From assembly GCA_934249215.1 (NCBI GenBank), contig CAKQKN010000106.1, forward strand, positions 1-64,000: a stretch of DNA of 64,000 bases, in the 5' to 3' direction. The notes below the pieces were generated by a model that worked only from the letters and a program-made list of their open reading frames with translations, ran no database searches and had not been told where the DNA came from. This DNA is from an uncultured Clostridia bacterium (GTDB lineage Bacteria; Bacillota; Clostridia; Christensenellales; Borkfalkiaceae). The translations under genes and the position numbers were made by a program. Positions 25,316 through 34,684 of the stretch are shown one piece after another; positions within the stretch are counted from its first letter, which is position 1, and the number at the start of each line of letters is the position of its first letter.

Positions 25316-25708
25316 ATGATCAGAGATGAATTTAAGAACGTCGATAAAAAAACGCTCGACAAAAAAGAAAAGGCAGCAAAAAGCAACGTCAACGAAAGAG
25401 AATACTACGCAAAAAAAATGTCGCAGATAAACGATCTGTTCACGCCGGTCAAGTTCACGACGATATTCTGTCTTGTGTGTTTTCTCATTCTTGCCGCGCT
25501 CTACGTGGTGGGCATGATTTTAGACAAAGATTTCAAGGTGCAGTGGCACTGCGTTCTCGTTCTGACGCTCGCTTCGGCGCTTACTGTATGGACGATCGTG
25601 TGGTTTGCGTTTCTCGTCCCGCACCTTAAAAGAAAAGCCGCGTTTTACAAAAGCGAACTCGAACGGCTCAGCCGCGAATACGTGCTTAAGCGCACCGGCA
25701 GGTCTTAA
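25316..25708 (+). CDS. Small two-span membrane protein, 130 aa
   Basis: A highly charged N-terminal 45 residues is followed by two membrane helices (about 45-70 and 80-103) and a basic cytoplasmic tail. Both ends should face the cytoplasm. GAGGAAAAA precedes ATG 25316. It lies between uvrA and prfA with intergenic gaps of 89 and 144 nt. No family recognised. Confidence 0.65.
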   Translation: MIRDEFKNVDKKTLDKKEKAAKSNVNEREYYAKKMSQINDLFTPVKFTTIFCLVCFLILAALYVVGMILDKDFKVQWHCVLVLTLASALTVWTIVWFAFLVPHLKRKAAFYKSELERLSREYVLKRTGRS

Positions 25709-25749
25709 TCGTCGGTTGTCGTATTTGCCCGCGATGCCGCAAAAGTGCC

Positions 25750-25765
25750 GATAACGGGCTTATAG
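25750..25765 (-). repeat. Dispersed palindromic element, diverged copy 6
   Basis: GATAACGGGCTTATAG, 13 of 16 matches to the reverse-complement consensus; CAAAAG before and CTTTTT after; 42 bp after the preceding stop. In this copy the centre pairs with its flank (GGGC/GCCC), so it forms a GC-rich hairpin. Confidence 0.6.
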
Positions 25766-25852
25766 GCCCGCTTTTTATGCGCATGCCACGCGTCTTGGTT
25801 CGCGTTTTCACAAAAAAATAAATAGTCGGAACGAATTTCCGACGGAGAAAAA

Positions 25853-26923
25853 ATGATCGAAAAACTTGAAGCAATCTACAAAAAATACCTCGAGCTGACC
25901 GAAAAAATTTCCGATCCCGAAGTTATATCGCGAATGGACGAATGGCAAAAAATTGCCAAAGAACGCGCCGATATGGAAGAAACGGTGGAAAAATATCTCG
26001 AATATAAAAAGGCAGAGAGCGATAAATCGTCCGCAGAAAACGAACTGCAAACGGAAACCGATCCCGAAATGCGCGCCCTTTACGAAGAGGAAATCCGCGA
26101 GTGCAAAATTAAGCTCGAAACCGCGACGGAAGAACTTAAAATTCTTCTTTTGCCCAAAGACCCCGACGACGACAAGAACGTAATTCTGGAAATCCGCGGC
26201 GGAGCGGGCGGAGAAGAAGCCGCGCTTTTTGCCTCCGAACTTTATCGTATGTACGTGCGATACGCCGAAAATCATCGTTTCAAAACGGAAGAAATCGACG
26301 TGAACGAAACCGAACTCGGCGGCGTCAAGGAAGTCACGTTCATGATAAACGGCAAGGGCGCATACAGCCGCCTCAAATACGAAAGCGGCGTTCACAGAGT
26401 TCAGCGCGTCCCCGAAACCGAATCGCAGGGCAGAGTTCACACTTCGACCGCAACAGTCGCGGTGCTTCCCGAAGCGCACGACGTGGAGATCAACATAGAC
26501 GAAAAAGATCTCGTCATCGAAACGTGCCGTTCGTCGGGCGCCGGCGGTCAGCACATAAACAAGACCGAATCGTGCATCCGAATGGTGCATTTGCCCACGG
26601 GCATCGTCGTAAACTGTCAGGACGAGCGTTCGCAGATAAAAAACCGCGAAAAGGCGATGAAAGTCATGAAATCGCGGCTTTACGATTATTACAACACGAA
26701 ATACAGAAACGAATACGCCGAAAACAGAAAGAGTCAGATCGGAACGGGTGATCGCTCGGAACGCATTCGGACTTACAATTTCCCGCAAGGTCGTGTGACC
26801 GATCACAGAATCGGGCTCACTCTTTACAATCTGGAAGATTTCCTCGCGGGCGATATCGACGAAATGCTCGACGCTCTCGCCATCGCCGACAGAGAAAAGA
26901 AACTTTCGGGCGAAAACGACTAA
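25853..26923 (+). CDS. prfA: Peptide chain release factor 1
   Basis: RF1 releases the finished peptide at UAA and UAG codons. The catalytic G-G-Q loop is in [11 protein letters not shown] near residue 230, and '[22 protein letters not shown]' is the typical RF1 domain 2/3 junction. Length 356 aa is normal and no frameshift site is present (that is an RF2 property). A short palindrome, GTCGGAA ... TTCCGAC (25825-25842), ends next to the Shine-Dalgarno before ATG 25853. The methyltransferase prmC often found next to prfA is not here. Confidence 0.96.
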   Translation: MIEKLEAIYKKYLELTEKISDPEVISRMDEWQKIAKERADMEETVEKYLEYKKAESDKSSAENELQTETDPEMRALYEEEIRECKIKLETATEELKILLLPKDPDDDKNVILEIRGGAGGEEAALFASELYRMYVRYAENHRFKTEEIDVNETELGGVKEVTFMINGKGAYSRLKYESGVHRVQRVPETESQGRVHTSTATVAVLPEAHDVEINIDEKDLVIETCRSSGAGGQHINKTESCIRMVHLPTGIVVNCQDERSQIKNREKAMKVMKSRLYDYYNTKYRNEYAENRKSQIGTGDRSERIRTYNFPQGRVTDHRIGLTLYNLEDFLAGDIDEMLDALAIADREKKLSGEND

Positions 26924-27090
26924 ACGCGTAAAACGATCAACCGAAAAACGACAGACCTTTTGCGTCTGATCCCGAAAACGACTAACCGCAAAAAGCGACT
27001 GAAAAGCCGCGTTTCCGTTAGTCGCCGACGTCGATAAAAGCAGGCAAAAGCCCATAATGTGAAAAAATAGTCAAAAGTCGTTAAAATGAC

Positions 27091-27119
27091 TTGAAAAAAT
27101 CGGCGAAATAAGGTATTAT
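27091..27119 (+). promoter_or_regulatory. Promoter upstream of the small P-loop gene
   Basis: TTGAAA (27091-27096), 17 bp, TATTAT (27114-27119). Confidence 0.75.
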
Positions 27120-27166
27120 ATAGACACAAAAAGATTACAGACCGCAAACACGGAGGACTGATTATC

Positions 27167-27577
27167 ATGATCAAATTGATTTACGGCGAAAAAGGAAGCG
27201 GCAAGACCAAAATCATACTCGACTCGTTGAACGACACGGCAAAGACCGCGCTCGGCAACGTCGTATTCATTTCGCAGAAGAAATCATATTCGGCTAACAT
27301 AGATTTTAACGTTCGTTGCATCTATACCGAAGACTACGCAATAAATGGCGTTGACGGCTTCATCGGTTTCGTCGACGGACTTATGGCGGGCAACACCGAC
27401 ATCGAATACATTTATATCGACGGCTTGCTTCGCATCGCAGAAAGCGGACTTAACGACGTCGAGGCGTTCTTCGCCGAAGCTAAAAAGCTTTCCGCGGAAT
27501 ACGGCGTCAAGTTCGTACTTACGCTTTCGGGGACGAAAGAAGAAAAACCCGAATTTTTGTCCAAATATTGCGATTAA
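27167..27577 (+). CDS. Small P-loop ATP-binding protein, 136 aa
   Basis: Walker A G-E-K-G-S-G-K-T is at residues 5-12 and a Walker B-like 'Y-I-Y-I-D-G-L' near 84-90. The size covers a minimal P-loop core with no C-terminal effector. Similar short ATP-binding proteins occur in Clostridia between prfA and trpS-like genes but are uncharacterised. The protein is soluble. GGAGG before ATG 27167 and a good promoter suggest steady expression. A hairpin at 27620-27644 follows. Confidence 0.7.
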   Translation: MIKLIYGEKGSGKTKIILDSLNDTAKTALGNVVFISQKKSYSANIDFNVRCIYTEDYAINGVDGFIGFVDGLMAGNTDIEYIYIDGLLRIAESGLNDVEAFFAEAKKLSAEYGVKFVLTLSGTKEEKPEFLSKYCD

Positions 27578-27619
27578 AAAGCGCGCGACCGACGTCGCGA
27601 CGGGAAACTATGCGATTTT

Positions 27620-27644
27620 CGGCGGGAAAAGTTTTTTCCTGCCG
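27620..27644 (+). terminator. Probable terminator
   Basis: CGGCGGGAAAA, short loop, TTTTCCTGCCG. The following sequence TTAATTATAT is A/T-rich rather than a clean U-run, so efficiency is uncertain. No other feature is seen in 27645-27832 apart from a weak match to the dispersed element near 27652-27667. Confidence 0.5.
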
Positions 27645-27832
27645 TTAATTATATAATCGGCTTGTAAAATCGACGCATAATCGATCGGAATCGCTCGCTG
27701 CCGACGGCGCGGGCGCATTCCGCGAATGACAAAACCGGTTATCGAAAGCGAATTAAACGCAAATACGAACGCGAACGAAATGCAAACTGAAACTCGGACT
27801 TAAAAGCGGACGCTCGCGGAAGAGGTAGGGAT

Positions 27833-28837
27833 ATGGAAGAAAAAAAGAAATTATTCAGTGCGGTACAGCCTTCGGGAATACCGACGATCGGCAACTATAT
27901 CGGCGCGATCAGGAATTTTTCCGCGCTTCAGGACAAATTTGAGTGTATTTACGCGGTCGCGGATCTGCACACGCTCACCGTCAGACAGGATCCCGCCGAG
28001 CTTCGCGCGCGGACGCTCAATCTGCTCGCTCTCTATCTTGCGAGCGGAATCGATCCCGAAAAATCGATCTTGTTCGTTCAGTCGCACGTTCACGAACACG
28101 CCGAACTCACCTGGATACTCAACACGATAACCTATCCCGGCGAACTTTCGCGTATGACGCAGTTCAAGGACAAATCTCGCAGTCACGCCGACAACGTGAA
28201 CATGGGGCTTATGGATTATCCCGTGCTTATGGCTGCGGACATTCTGCTTTACAACGCCGCGCTCGTTCCCGTCGGAAAGGACCAGAAACAGCACCTCGAG
28301 ATCGCCCGCGACCTTGCCGAGCGTTTCAACAACAGATACAGCCCGACGTTCGTTATGCCCGAGGGTTACATTCCCGAAACGGGCGCGAATATCATGAGTT
28401 TGCAGGATCCTCTTCACAAAATGTCGAAAAGCGACGCCAACGTAAACGCGTTCGTTTCGCTGTCCGACGACGAAGAAACGATCATGCGTAAATTCCGCCG
28501 CGCCGTAACCGATTGCGACGGCTCGATAAAGTGCGATAAAGACAGACCGGGCATAACTAATCTCATAAACATTTACTCGGTATTCAGCGGATTGACCGTC
28601 GCCGAAACGGAGAAAAAATTCGACGGAGCGGGTTACGGCGATTTCAAGACCGAGGTCGGAAAAGTCGTCGCGGCTACCGTCGTTCCTCTCGACGAAAAAC
28701 GCCGCGAATTTCTCGCAAACAAATCTTATCTCGAGGACGTAATGATGACCGGGCGCGAACGCGCTTCCCGCATCGCGGCGAAAACTCTCGACAAAGTATA
28801 CAGAAAGGTGGGGCTTTATCGTCCAGGTAAGAAATAA
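27833..28837 (+). CDS. trpS: Tryptophan--tRNA ligase
   Basis: A class I aminoacyl-tRNA synthetase that charges tRNA-Trp. The HIGH-equivalent P-T-I-G-N-Y-I-G is at about residues 17-24 and K-M-S-K-S near 198-202. Length 334 aa is normal for the bacterial TrpRS. GAGG lies before ATG 27833. No T-box leader was found upstream although many Bacillota trpS genes have one. The stop TAA overlaps the next start (TAATG). Confidence 0.96.
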   Translation: MEEKKKLFSAVQPSGIPTIGNYIGAIRNFSALQDKFECIYAVADLHTLTVRQDPAELRARTLNLLALYLASGIDPEKSILFVQSHVHEHAELTWILNTITYPGELSRMTQFKDKSRSHADNVNMGLMDYPVLMAADILLYNAALVPVGKDQKQHLEIARDLAERFNNRYSPTFVMPEGYIPETGANIMSLQDPLHKMSKSDANVNAFVSLSDDEETIMRKFRRAVTDCDGSIKCDKDRPGITNLINIYSVFSGLTVAETEKKFDGAGYGDFKTEVGKVVAATVVPLDEKRREFLANKSYLEDVMMTGRERASRIAAKTLDKVYRKVGLYRPGKK

Positions 28838-29709
28838 TGTTCGGCTACGTAAAACCCTATGTCCCGTATCTGTACGTCAAAGACGAAACGCTTTTCAACT
28901 CGCTTTACTGTCAGGTTTGCAAAAGCATAGGCGGCAAGTGCGGGCAGTGCGCGCGTTTTTCGCTGACGTACGACATTGCGTTTATGTCCGCGATCGTGCA
29001 TAACGTAACGGGCGTCGACGTAAAAATCAAACGCGAGCGCTGCGTGGCTCATCCTTTTTTCGGTCGGCCGATAGCCGCGCGCGACGAAATCTCGGACGCG
29101 CTCGGCGCACTGAACGTAATTTTGGCGTATTACAAACTGACCGACGATGTCGCCGACGAGGGAAAACACCGCGTTGCCCGCGCATTTTTGAAAGGCGGGT
29201 TCAGACGCGCCGCGAAACGGCACCCGAGATTCACGGAAATCGTTTCGTCGAATTACAAAAAACTTCGCGAAATCGAGCGTGCGGGGGATAAGAGTATCGA
29301 TGAAACCGCCGATCCCTTCGCCGTAATGCTCGCGCAGCTTTCCGCCGAACTTCTCGGCAAGTTTTCCGACGAGTTTTCTTACAAATTCTTTTATAATCTC
29401 GGCAAGTGGATATATCTCATCGACGCGCTCGACGACTACGACAAGGACGTAACGAAAGGCAGGTACAACCCCTTCGCTTCGGTTTATAAAAGCAAGGATT
29501 TCGACGCTTTGAGAAAAGACAACGGCGAGGAAATTTCTTTCATTCTTTCCGCCACGCTTGCGGCGATCGCCGAGGGGCTTTCCGGCTTGAAATTCCGGTT
29601 TAACGCCGACCTTGTCAAAAACGTTGCCCTTCGCGGCACGACCGAGCGGACGAAAAAGATTCTGTCGGGCGACAAATCAAAGGAAGAAAAAATAAACCGT
29701 CGGAGATAA
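28837..29709 (+). CDS. DUF5685 family protein, 290 aa
   Basis: The N-terminus 'M-F-G-Y-V-K-P-Y-V-P-Y-L-Y-V-K-D' and 'Y-C-Q-V-C-K-S-I-G' (Cys25/Cys28 region) is the hallmark of the uncharacterised DUF5685 family, followed by further Cys and His residues (C-G-Q-C) that could bind a metal. The rest is helical with 'D-D-x-x-D' patterns ('K-L-T-D-D-V-A-D-E' and 'D-A-L-D-D-Y-D-K-D'), reminiscent of isoprenoid synthase-like helical bundles. The overlapping start (TAATG) implies coupling to trpS, and a J-like gene follows, as is common for this family. Function unknown. Confidence 0.8.
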   Translation: MFGYVKPYVPYLYVKDETLFNSLYCQVCKSIGGKCGQCARFSLTYDIAFMSAIVHNVTGVDVKIKRERCVAHPFFGRPIAARDEISDALGALNVILAYYKLTDDVADEGKHRVARAFLKGGFRRAAKRHPRFTEIVSSNYKKLREIERAGDKSIDETADPFAVMLAQLSAELLGKFSDEFSYKFFYNLGKWIYLIDALDDYDKDVTKGRYNPFASVYKSKDFDALRKDNGEEISFILSATLAAIAEGLSGLKFRFNADLVKNVALRGTTERTKKILSGDKSKEEKINRRR

Positions 29710-29776
29710 CCGAGTAAAAACGGTATCCGTATTACGTTATATCGGGTATGCATTACATAATATAAGGAACAAAACA

Positions 29777-30412
29777 ATGAACGATATTCAGAAACTTTAC
29801 GAAATAATAGGCTGCTCGCCCGAAGCGACGGACGACGAGCTTTATTCCGCATATCTTGCTCTTCGCAACAAATATCAGAACGACAGATTTCTGGAGGGCG
29901 AAGCGGGGAACGAAGCCGCCCGCAAACTCACCGAGCTTAACGAGGCGTATTCGGATCTCGTCGAATATCGCAAGAATGCCGCGGCAAGCGGCACTTCCGC
30001 GCCCGGGTTTTCCGAAGTCGACGCGCTCATAAAAGCGGGCAAGATCGACGAAGCGCAGGCTGCTCTCGACAAATTCGACGAAAGAAACGCTGAATGGCAT
30101 TATCTTCAGTCGGTCGTTTTCTACAAAAAAAACTGGGCCAACGAAAGCAAAAAACAGCTCGAAATCGCGATCGCCATGGACGGCGCGAACGAAAAATACA
30201 AAACGGCGTACGACAAACTGTGCAAACAGCTGAATTTTAACGAAAACGCGAAAAAAGAAAAGGGCGATTACGACAAATCGGGAAGCGGAAGATTCGGCGA
30301 AGGCGGCTACGAAGAGCCGTCCGACATGATGGGCGGCGATTCATGCATGGAATTTTGTTGCCGTTCGATGATTTGCAGCGCGCTTCTCAATTGTTGCTGT
30401 TCCTGCAGATAA
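29777..30412 (+). CDS. J-domain-like protein with Cys-rich C-terminus, 211 aa
   Basis: Residues 1-55 align with a J domain ('L-Y-E-I-I-G-C-S-P-E-A-T-D-D-E-L-Y-S-A-Y'; 'L-T-E-L-N-E-A-Y-S-D-L'), but the H-P-D tripeptide needed to stimulate DnaK is absent (Y-Q-N-D instead). Residues 75-150 look like a TPR-type helical pair. The last 20 residues are Cys-rich (F-C-C-R-S-M-I-C-S, then N-C-C-C-S-C-R), possibly a metal site or acylation signal. It pairs with the DUF5685 gene upstream and overlaps closely with the membrane protein downstream (1-nt gap). Confidence 0.72.
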   Translation: MNDIQKLYEIIGCSPEATDDELYSAYLALRNKYQNDRFLEGEAGNEAARKLTELNEAYSDLVEYRKNAAASGTSAPGFSEVDALIKAGKIDEAQAALDKFDERNAEWHYLQSVVFYKKNWANESKKQLEIAIAMDGANEKYKTAYDKLCKQLNFNENAKKEKGDYDKSGSGRFGEGGYEEPSDMMGGDSCMEFCCRSMICSALLNCCCSCR

Positions 30413-30413
30413 A

Positions 30414-30929
30414 ATGAAAAGTTCGAGGACGATCGCGCTGTCCGCCGTATCTGCGGCAATGGCCGTGGTTTTGCTCGTCGCCGGCGCGTATATCGAAGTT
30501 CTTGATCTGTCGTGCCTGTTTTTGGCAAGTCTTGCGCTCATGCTTCCGCTTGCAAAAGGCAGTCGGTTCGGCTCGTTTTTTGCCTTTCTCGCGAGCGCGA
30601 TTCTCGGCTTCATCCTTTCGGGAATGCGTTTACAGATCATGTTGCCGTACGTTTTGTTTTTCGGTCTGCACCCCGTCGTGAACGATTTTTTCGAAAAGAA
30701 AAACGTAAACGCCGTCGTTGCGTACGCGATAAAAGCGGTATGGTTCATCGCGGCGATTTTTATAGTGTATAAATTCACGACGTTTTTCGTCGTGGAAAAC
30801 GAAACGATCAAAAATTATATCGTTCCGATCATAATAATAGGCGGCGCGGCGTTCTTTCTTCTGTACGACTCGGTTATGCGCCGCATGCAGAAATATCTCA
30901 ACGCGCTGATCGCAAAGTTAAAGATCTGA
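30414..30929 (+). CDS. Polytopic membrane protein, 171 aa
   Basis: About five hydrophobic segments (residues 7-30, 33-50, 53-75, 105-125 and 137-155) with short charged loops and a basic C-terminus. The beginning resembles small integral membrane proteins related to ECF transporter substrate-binding subunits ('I-A-L-S-A-V-S-A-A-M-A-V-V-L-L-V-A-G'), but the match is not specific. The 1-nt gap places it in one operon with the J-like and DUF5685 genes. Confidence 0.65.
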   Translation: MKSSRTIALSAVSAAMAVVLLVAGAYIEVLDLSCLFLASLALMLPLAKGSRFGSFFAFLASAILGFILSGMRLQIMLPYVLFFGLHPVVNDFFEKKNVNAVVAYAIKAVWFIAAIFIVYKFTTFFVVENETIKNYIVPIIIIGGAAFFLLYDSVMRRMQKYLNALIAKLKI

Positions 30930-30975
30930 AGCGAATCGCCCGAAAACGGCGATAGCGATACTTAAGGAATTTCCG

Positions 30976-32382
30976 ATGAAGAAAAACGACGTATTACAAG
31001 GAATTATCACCGGTTACGGTTCGGAGGGCGAGGGCGTCGTCAAAAGCGACGGCTTCGTCATATTTTTGCCCTTTGCGTTAAAAGGCGAAAAAGTCGAATT
31101 CAAAATTCTCAAAGTCGCAAAAAACGTCGCTTACGGCAAGCTTGAACGGATAATCGAAAAATCGGACGAAAGAGTGGAACCGCAGTGTCCCGTTTTCGGA
31201 AAGTGCGGCGGTTGCAGGCTTCTTCATATGTCCTATCCCGCACAGCTCGAATACAAGCGCGGGCTGATCGCAAGTTCGCTTTCGAAAATCGCTTTTTGCG
31301 AAACGGAAGTTATGCCCACCGAACCGAGCGAGCCGAACGTCCGCTACCGCAACAAATTGCAACTTCCTCTTCGCCGAGTCGGCGGAAGAAACGTCGTCGG
31401 CTTTTTCGCGCCCGACAGTCACAGGGTCGTCGAAACGAACGACTGTCTGATTCAAGGAAAATGGTGCGTGTCTGCGATCTCCGCAATCAAGGAATACGCC
31501 GAAAAATTCGACGTTCAGTTTTACGACGAAAGTGCCGATAACGGACTTATAAAGCACCTTTTGGTGAAAAAGGTCGACGAATCTTTTCTTGTTTGTCTGG
31601 TCGCGAAAAAGGATAAAATACCTCATCCGACCGAACTTGCCGAATTTTTCATGTCGAAACTCGGAAGCCGGAATCTGACGCTTACTCTGAACGTAAATCC
31701 CCGTCGGACGAACGCCGTGCTCGGCGAAAAAACGATCGTACTGTACGGAAGCGGCGTCGTTTACGGCCGTCAGTTCGGAATAACTTACGGCGTCGGAACG
31801 GAAAGTTTTATTCAGGTCAACGACGACGTGAAACAAAAACTGTATCGCGACGCGCTCCTTGCCGCAATCGCGGAAAACCCCTCGCTCGTCGTCGACGCTT
31901 ACTGCGGTAGCGGGCTTCTCACCGCGCTCCTTGCCGAAAAAGCGAAAAAAGTCGTCGGCGTGGAGATTGTTCGCGAAGCGGTGGACAACGCCGTGAGACT
32001 TGCCGAAATCAACGGAATCTCGAACGCCGAATTTATATGTGCCCCTTGCGAAGAAGTCTTGCCGAACGTGGTAAGACGCGCTGACGGCGACGCCGTCGTC
32101 GTGCTCGATCCTCCGCGTAAAGGTGTCGATAAACGATTTATAGCGGCACTTTTGTCGTCGAAGATCAAAAAAATCGTCTATATCTCGTGCAACCACGCAA
32201 CGCTTGCGCGCGACGTCGGATTGCTTACGGAAAAACTCGTTTACGACGGAAACGCGCTCGTCAAAAACGTCGAAGAAACCGCGCCGCGGTCTGGGGTTTT
32301 TACGGTCGAGTCTGTGAAAGGTTACGACATGTTCGCCGGTTGCACGGGTGTGGAAACTCTCTGCGTTCTCGTCCGCTCGTAA
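30976..32382 (+). CDS. rlmD: 23S rRNA (uracil-5-)-methyltransferase, RlmD/RumA family, 468 aa
   Basis: An N-terminal TRAM domain (about residues 3-60) is followed by a 4Fe-4S site (Cys71, Cys77, Cys80 and a later Cys near 159), then a SAM-dependent methyltransferase domain ('V-V-D-A-Y-C-G-S-G-L-L-T', 'D-P-P-R-K-G-V-D' and the catalytic 'Y-I-S-C-N-H-A-T-L-A-R-D'). The family methylates U747 and/or U1939 of 23S rRNA; which target applies cannot be told from sequence. Domain set and length are complete. Confidence 0.92.
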   Translation: MKKNDVLQGIITGYGSEGEGVVKSDGFVIFLPFALKGEKVEFKILKVAKNVAYGKLERIIEKSDERVEPQCPVFGKCGGCRLLHMSYPAQLEYKRGLIASSLSKIAFCETEVMPTEPSEPNVRYRNKLQLPLRRVGGRNVVGFFAPDSHRVVETNDCLIQGKWCVSAISAIKEYAEKFDVQFYDESADNGLIKHLLVKKVDESFLVCLVAKKDKIPHPTELAEFFMSKLGSRNLTLTLNVNPRRTNAVLGEKTIVLYGSGVVYGRQFGITYGVGTESFIQVNDDVKQKLYRDALLAAIAENPSLVVDAYCGSGLLTALLAEKAKKVVGVEIVREAVDNAVRLAEINGISNAEFICAPCEEVLPNVVRRADGDAVVVLDPPRKGVDKRFIAALLSSKIKKIVYISCNHATLARDVGLLTEKLVYDGNALVKNVEETAPRSGVFTVESVKGYDMFAGCTGVETLCVLVRS

Positions 32383-32407
32383 TCCGAGTGTTTTATTCGT
32401 TGCGTTT

Positions 32408-32455
32408 TGCGGCGTCATCGCAATGCGGTGTCATTTCAATGCGGCGTCATCGCAA
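32408..32455 (+). repeat. Three tandem 16-bp repeats
   Basis: TGCGGCGTCATCGCAA, TGCGGTGTCATTTCAA and TGCGGCGTCATCGCAA follow each other without gaps; the outer units are identical. Confidence 0.8.
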
Positions 32456-32486
32456 AGCGTAGTCGTCTCGATATAGTCTGAACAAG

Positions 32487-32535
32487 TGCGCATTTGCACA
32501 CGCGAACTCCTTACCGCGTGCAAGCGCATTTTTTT
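32487..32535 (+). terminator. Terminator after the rRNA methylase gene
   Basis: TGCGC-AT-TTGCA-CA-CGCG pairs with CGCG-TGCAA-GCGCA, then seven T (32529-32535). Nothing else is recognised in 32536-32643. Confidence 0.75.
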
Positions 32536-32643
32536 ATCGGCGCTTTTTATTGTCATTCGCGATAGTCGCGCTTACCGGCGCGTTTTTATCATTCGTTTTT
32601 TAGTTCGGCCGCAAATTTTTTTCGTTTAACGCCCGAAAAAAGG

Positions 32644-32672
32644 TTGCAATCGCTTTACGTATATGATAAAAT
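32644..32672 (+). promoter_or_regulatory. Promoter of rpsB-tsf
   Basis: TTGCAA (32644-32649), 17 bp, TAAAAT (32667-32672). A leader of about 130 nt follows. Confidence 0.6.
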
Positions 32673-32679
32673 GAAAACC

Positions 32680-32809
32680 GTTGTAAATTCACACTCGCAT
32701 ATCGGCGGTTTCGTGTCCCGAAATCCACTGAACGGGATAATGCCGCTCGCGCCGTGCTTTTTTCTGCGGAATACGGGTTATGCGGGGAGGAATTAACGGA
32801 GGTAAAAAA
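32680..32809 (+). other. rpsB leader, possible autoregulatory structure
   Basis: ACCG near 32678 can pair with CGGCGGT near 32703, and CCCGAAATCC/GGGATAATG regions offer a second stem. rpsB leaders are autoregulated by S2 in several bacteria. I see no confident match to a described S2 leader. Confidence 0.35.
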
Positions 32810-33628
32810 ATGGCAGTAACAAGCATGAAACAGCTTCTGGAAGCCGGCGTACATTTCGGTCACCAGACGAGAAGATGGAACCCCAAAATGCGTAAATACA
32901 TTTACGGCGAAAGAAACGGTATCCATATCATCGATCTTCAGATCACCGTCGGACTTATCGAAGAAGCTTACAAATTCGTCGTCGAAAGCGTAAAAGCGGG
33001 CAAGACCGTACTGTTCGTCGGAACGAAGAAACAGGCTCAGGAAGCGATTCAGCAGGAAGCCGAAAGATGCGGAATGTACTACGTCAATTCGAGATGGCTC
33101 GGCGGCACGCTGACCAACTTCAAGACCATCCGTTCGAGAGTCGAAAGACTTAACAAACTCGACCAGATGGAAAAAATGGGCGATTTCGATCTTCTTCCCA
33201 AAAAGGAAGTAATCGCGCTCAAAGCCGAAAGAGATAAACTTCAGACCAACCTCGGCGGTATCCGCGAAATGAGAAATCTCCCGGGTATCATGTTCGTCGT
33301 CGATCCCAACTGCGAAGACATCGCCGTCAAGGAAGCGAGAAAACTGAACATCCCCGTCGTCGCGATAACCGATACCAACTGCGATCCCGATATGGTTGAC
33401 TACGTAATTTCCGGTAACGACGACGCTATCCGTGCGGTCAAACTTCTCTCTTCGATAATCGCCGATGCGGTAATCGAGGCTAAGCAGGGCGAAGACGCAG
33501 TCAGGCACGAAGCCGACGTAACCGATATGAGTGCGGTTGAAGTAACCGCCGAAGAAGTTGCTCGCGAAGACGCAGTTGCCGAAGAAGCGGTAGCCGCCGT
33601 CGAAGAAAAGAAAGAAAAGAACGACTGA
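32810..33628 (+). CDS. rpsB: 30S ribosomal protein S2
   Basis: The sequence starts '[25 protein letters not shown]', the invariant S2 start, and contains the conserved '[11 protein letters not shown]'. The frame extends 10 codons further up, but ATG 32810 has GGAGG at 32798-32802 and matches the family. S2 is a late-assembling protein at the head/body junction of the 30S subunit. The acidic C-terminal extension (about 35 residues, many Glu/Ala) is longer than in Bacillus S2. Confidence 0.97.
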   Translation: MAVTSMKQLLEAGVHFGHQTRRWNPKMRKYIYGERNGIHIIDLQITVGLIEEAYKFVVESVKAGKTVLFVGTKKQAQEAIQQEAERCGMYYVNSRWLGGTLTNFKTIRSRVERLNKLDQMEKMGDFDLLPKKEVIALKAERDKLQTNLGGIREMRNLPGIMFVVDPNCEDIAVKEARKLNIPVVAITDTNCDPDMVDYVISGNDDAIRAVKLLSSIIADAVIEAKQGEDAVRHEADVTDMSAVEVTAEEVAREDAVAEEAVAAVEEKKEKND

Positions 33629-33652
33629 TTGATATAAATAAGGAGAAAGGAT

Positions 33653-34312
33653 ATGAGTTTTACAGCTAAAGACGTAATGACTCTGCGTCAGAGAACGGGC
33701 GCAGGAATGATGGATTGCAAGAACGCGCTTACCGAAACCAACGGCGACATGGAAAAGGCGGTCGACTATCTCCGCGAAAAAGGAATAGCCAAAGCCGCAA
33801 AGAAAGCGGGCAGAATCGCAGCCGAAGGTATCGTTGACAGCTACATTCATATGGGCGGAAAGGTCGGCGTACTTCTCGAAGTAAACTGTGAGACCGACTT
33901 CGTTGCACGCGGCGACCAGTTTAAAGCGCTCGTTCACGACATCGCAATGCACATTGCCGCAAGCAAGCCCGAATACCTTGCTCCCGAGGACGTTCCCGCC
34001 GAAGTTCTCGAGCACGAAAAAGACATTCTTCGCGCACAGGCAAGAGAAGAGGGCAAGCCCGAAGCCATCATCGAACGAATGGTTGAAGGAAGAATCAAAT
34101 CTTACTACGAAGATAACTGCCTGCTCAATCAGAAGTTTGTCAAAGATACGTCCAAGACCATCGGCGAGCTCGTAATCGAAGCCACCGCGCAGATCGGCGA
34201 AAAGATCGCCGTAAGAAGATTCGTTCGTTTTGAAATGGGCGAAGGTCTTGAAAAGAAGAACGAAAACCTTGCCGACGAAGTTGCCGCACAGGTCGCTTCC
34301 GCAAAGAAGTAA
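33653..34312 (+). CDS. tsf: Elongation factor Ts, 219 aa
   Basis: EF-Ts recharges EF-Tu by exchanging GDP for GTP. '[16 protein letters not shown]' and '[12 protein letters not shown]' are the two family signatures. The protein is about 70 residues shorter than E. coli EF-Ts, as in the short form with a reduced dimerisation section found in many Bacillota and cyanobacteria. It is cotranscribed with rpsB (24-nt gap, AGGAG before the ATG). Confidence 0.96.
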   Translation: MSFTAKDVMTLRQRTGAGMMDCKNALTETNGDMEKAVDYLREKGIAKAAKKAGRIAAEGIVDSYIHMGGKVGVLLEVNCETDFVARGDQFKALVHDIAMHIAASKPEYLAPEDVPAEVLEHEKDILRAQAREEGKPEAIIERMVEGRIKSYYEDNCLLNQKFVKDTSKTIGELVIEATAQIGEKIAVRRFVRFEMGEGLEKKNENLADEVAAQVASAKK

Positions 34313-34363
34313 TTCTTAAAAACAATCGTCGCGGGAAACCGCAGATAAAATATGCAAACGAAT

Positions 34364-34396
34364 GGTTGTTGCAAACGCGGCAACCTTTTTATTTTT
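34364..34396 (+). terminator. Terminator of rpsB-tsf
   Basis: GGTTGTTGC, loop AAAC, GCGGCAACC (9 bp with two G-U pairs), then TTTTTATTTTT. Confidence 0.85.
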
Positions 34397-34554
34397 GCGC
34401 ATATTATAAAACGGCGCGCGACAAACCGACGATTGCTAAAACTGCGCTAAAAAAATCGGCGAACCCCGCGTTTAACGAGGAAACTCGAAGCGACTTTGAA
34501 AAGGTGAACAAAAAGCCGCTTTTTTGAAAAAGAAAACTAATTTTCGAAATAGTA

Positions 34555-34583
34555 TTGACTTAAGTGCTTTTTGATGATATAAT
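34555..34583 (+). promoter_or_regulatory. Promoter of the antiporter gene
   Basis: TTGACT (34555-34560), 17 bp, TATAAT (34578-34583). Confidence 0.85.
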
Positions 34584-34684
34584 GCAACGACAACGTAGGA
34601 AATACCTTGCGCGTTTTGCTTGTGCGCGGATTTTTTGCGAATACGAACGATATAAAACGATATAATTCGGAAGGAGGGGTTACT

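Noticed and set aside
27645..27832. T-box leader of trpS
   Set aside because: The conserved T-box sequence and a following antiterminator/terminator pair are not visible.
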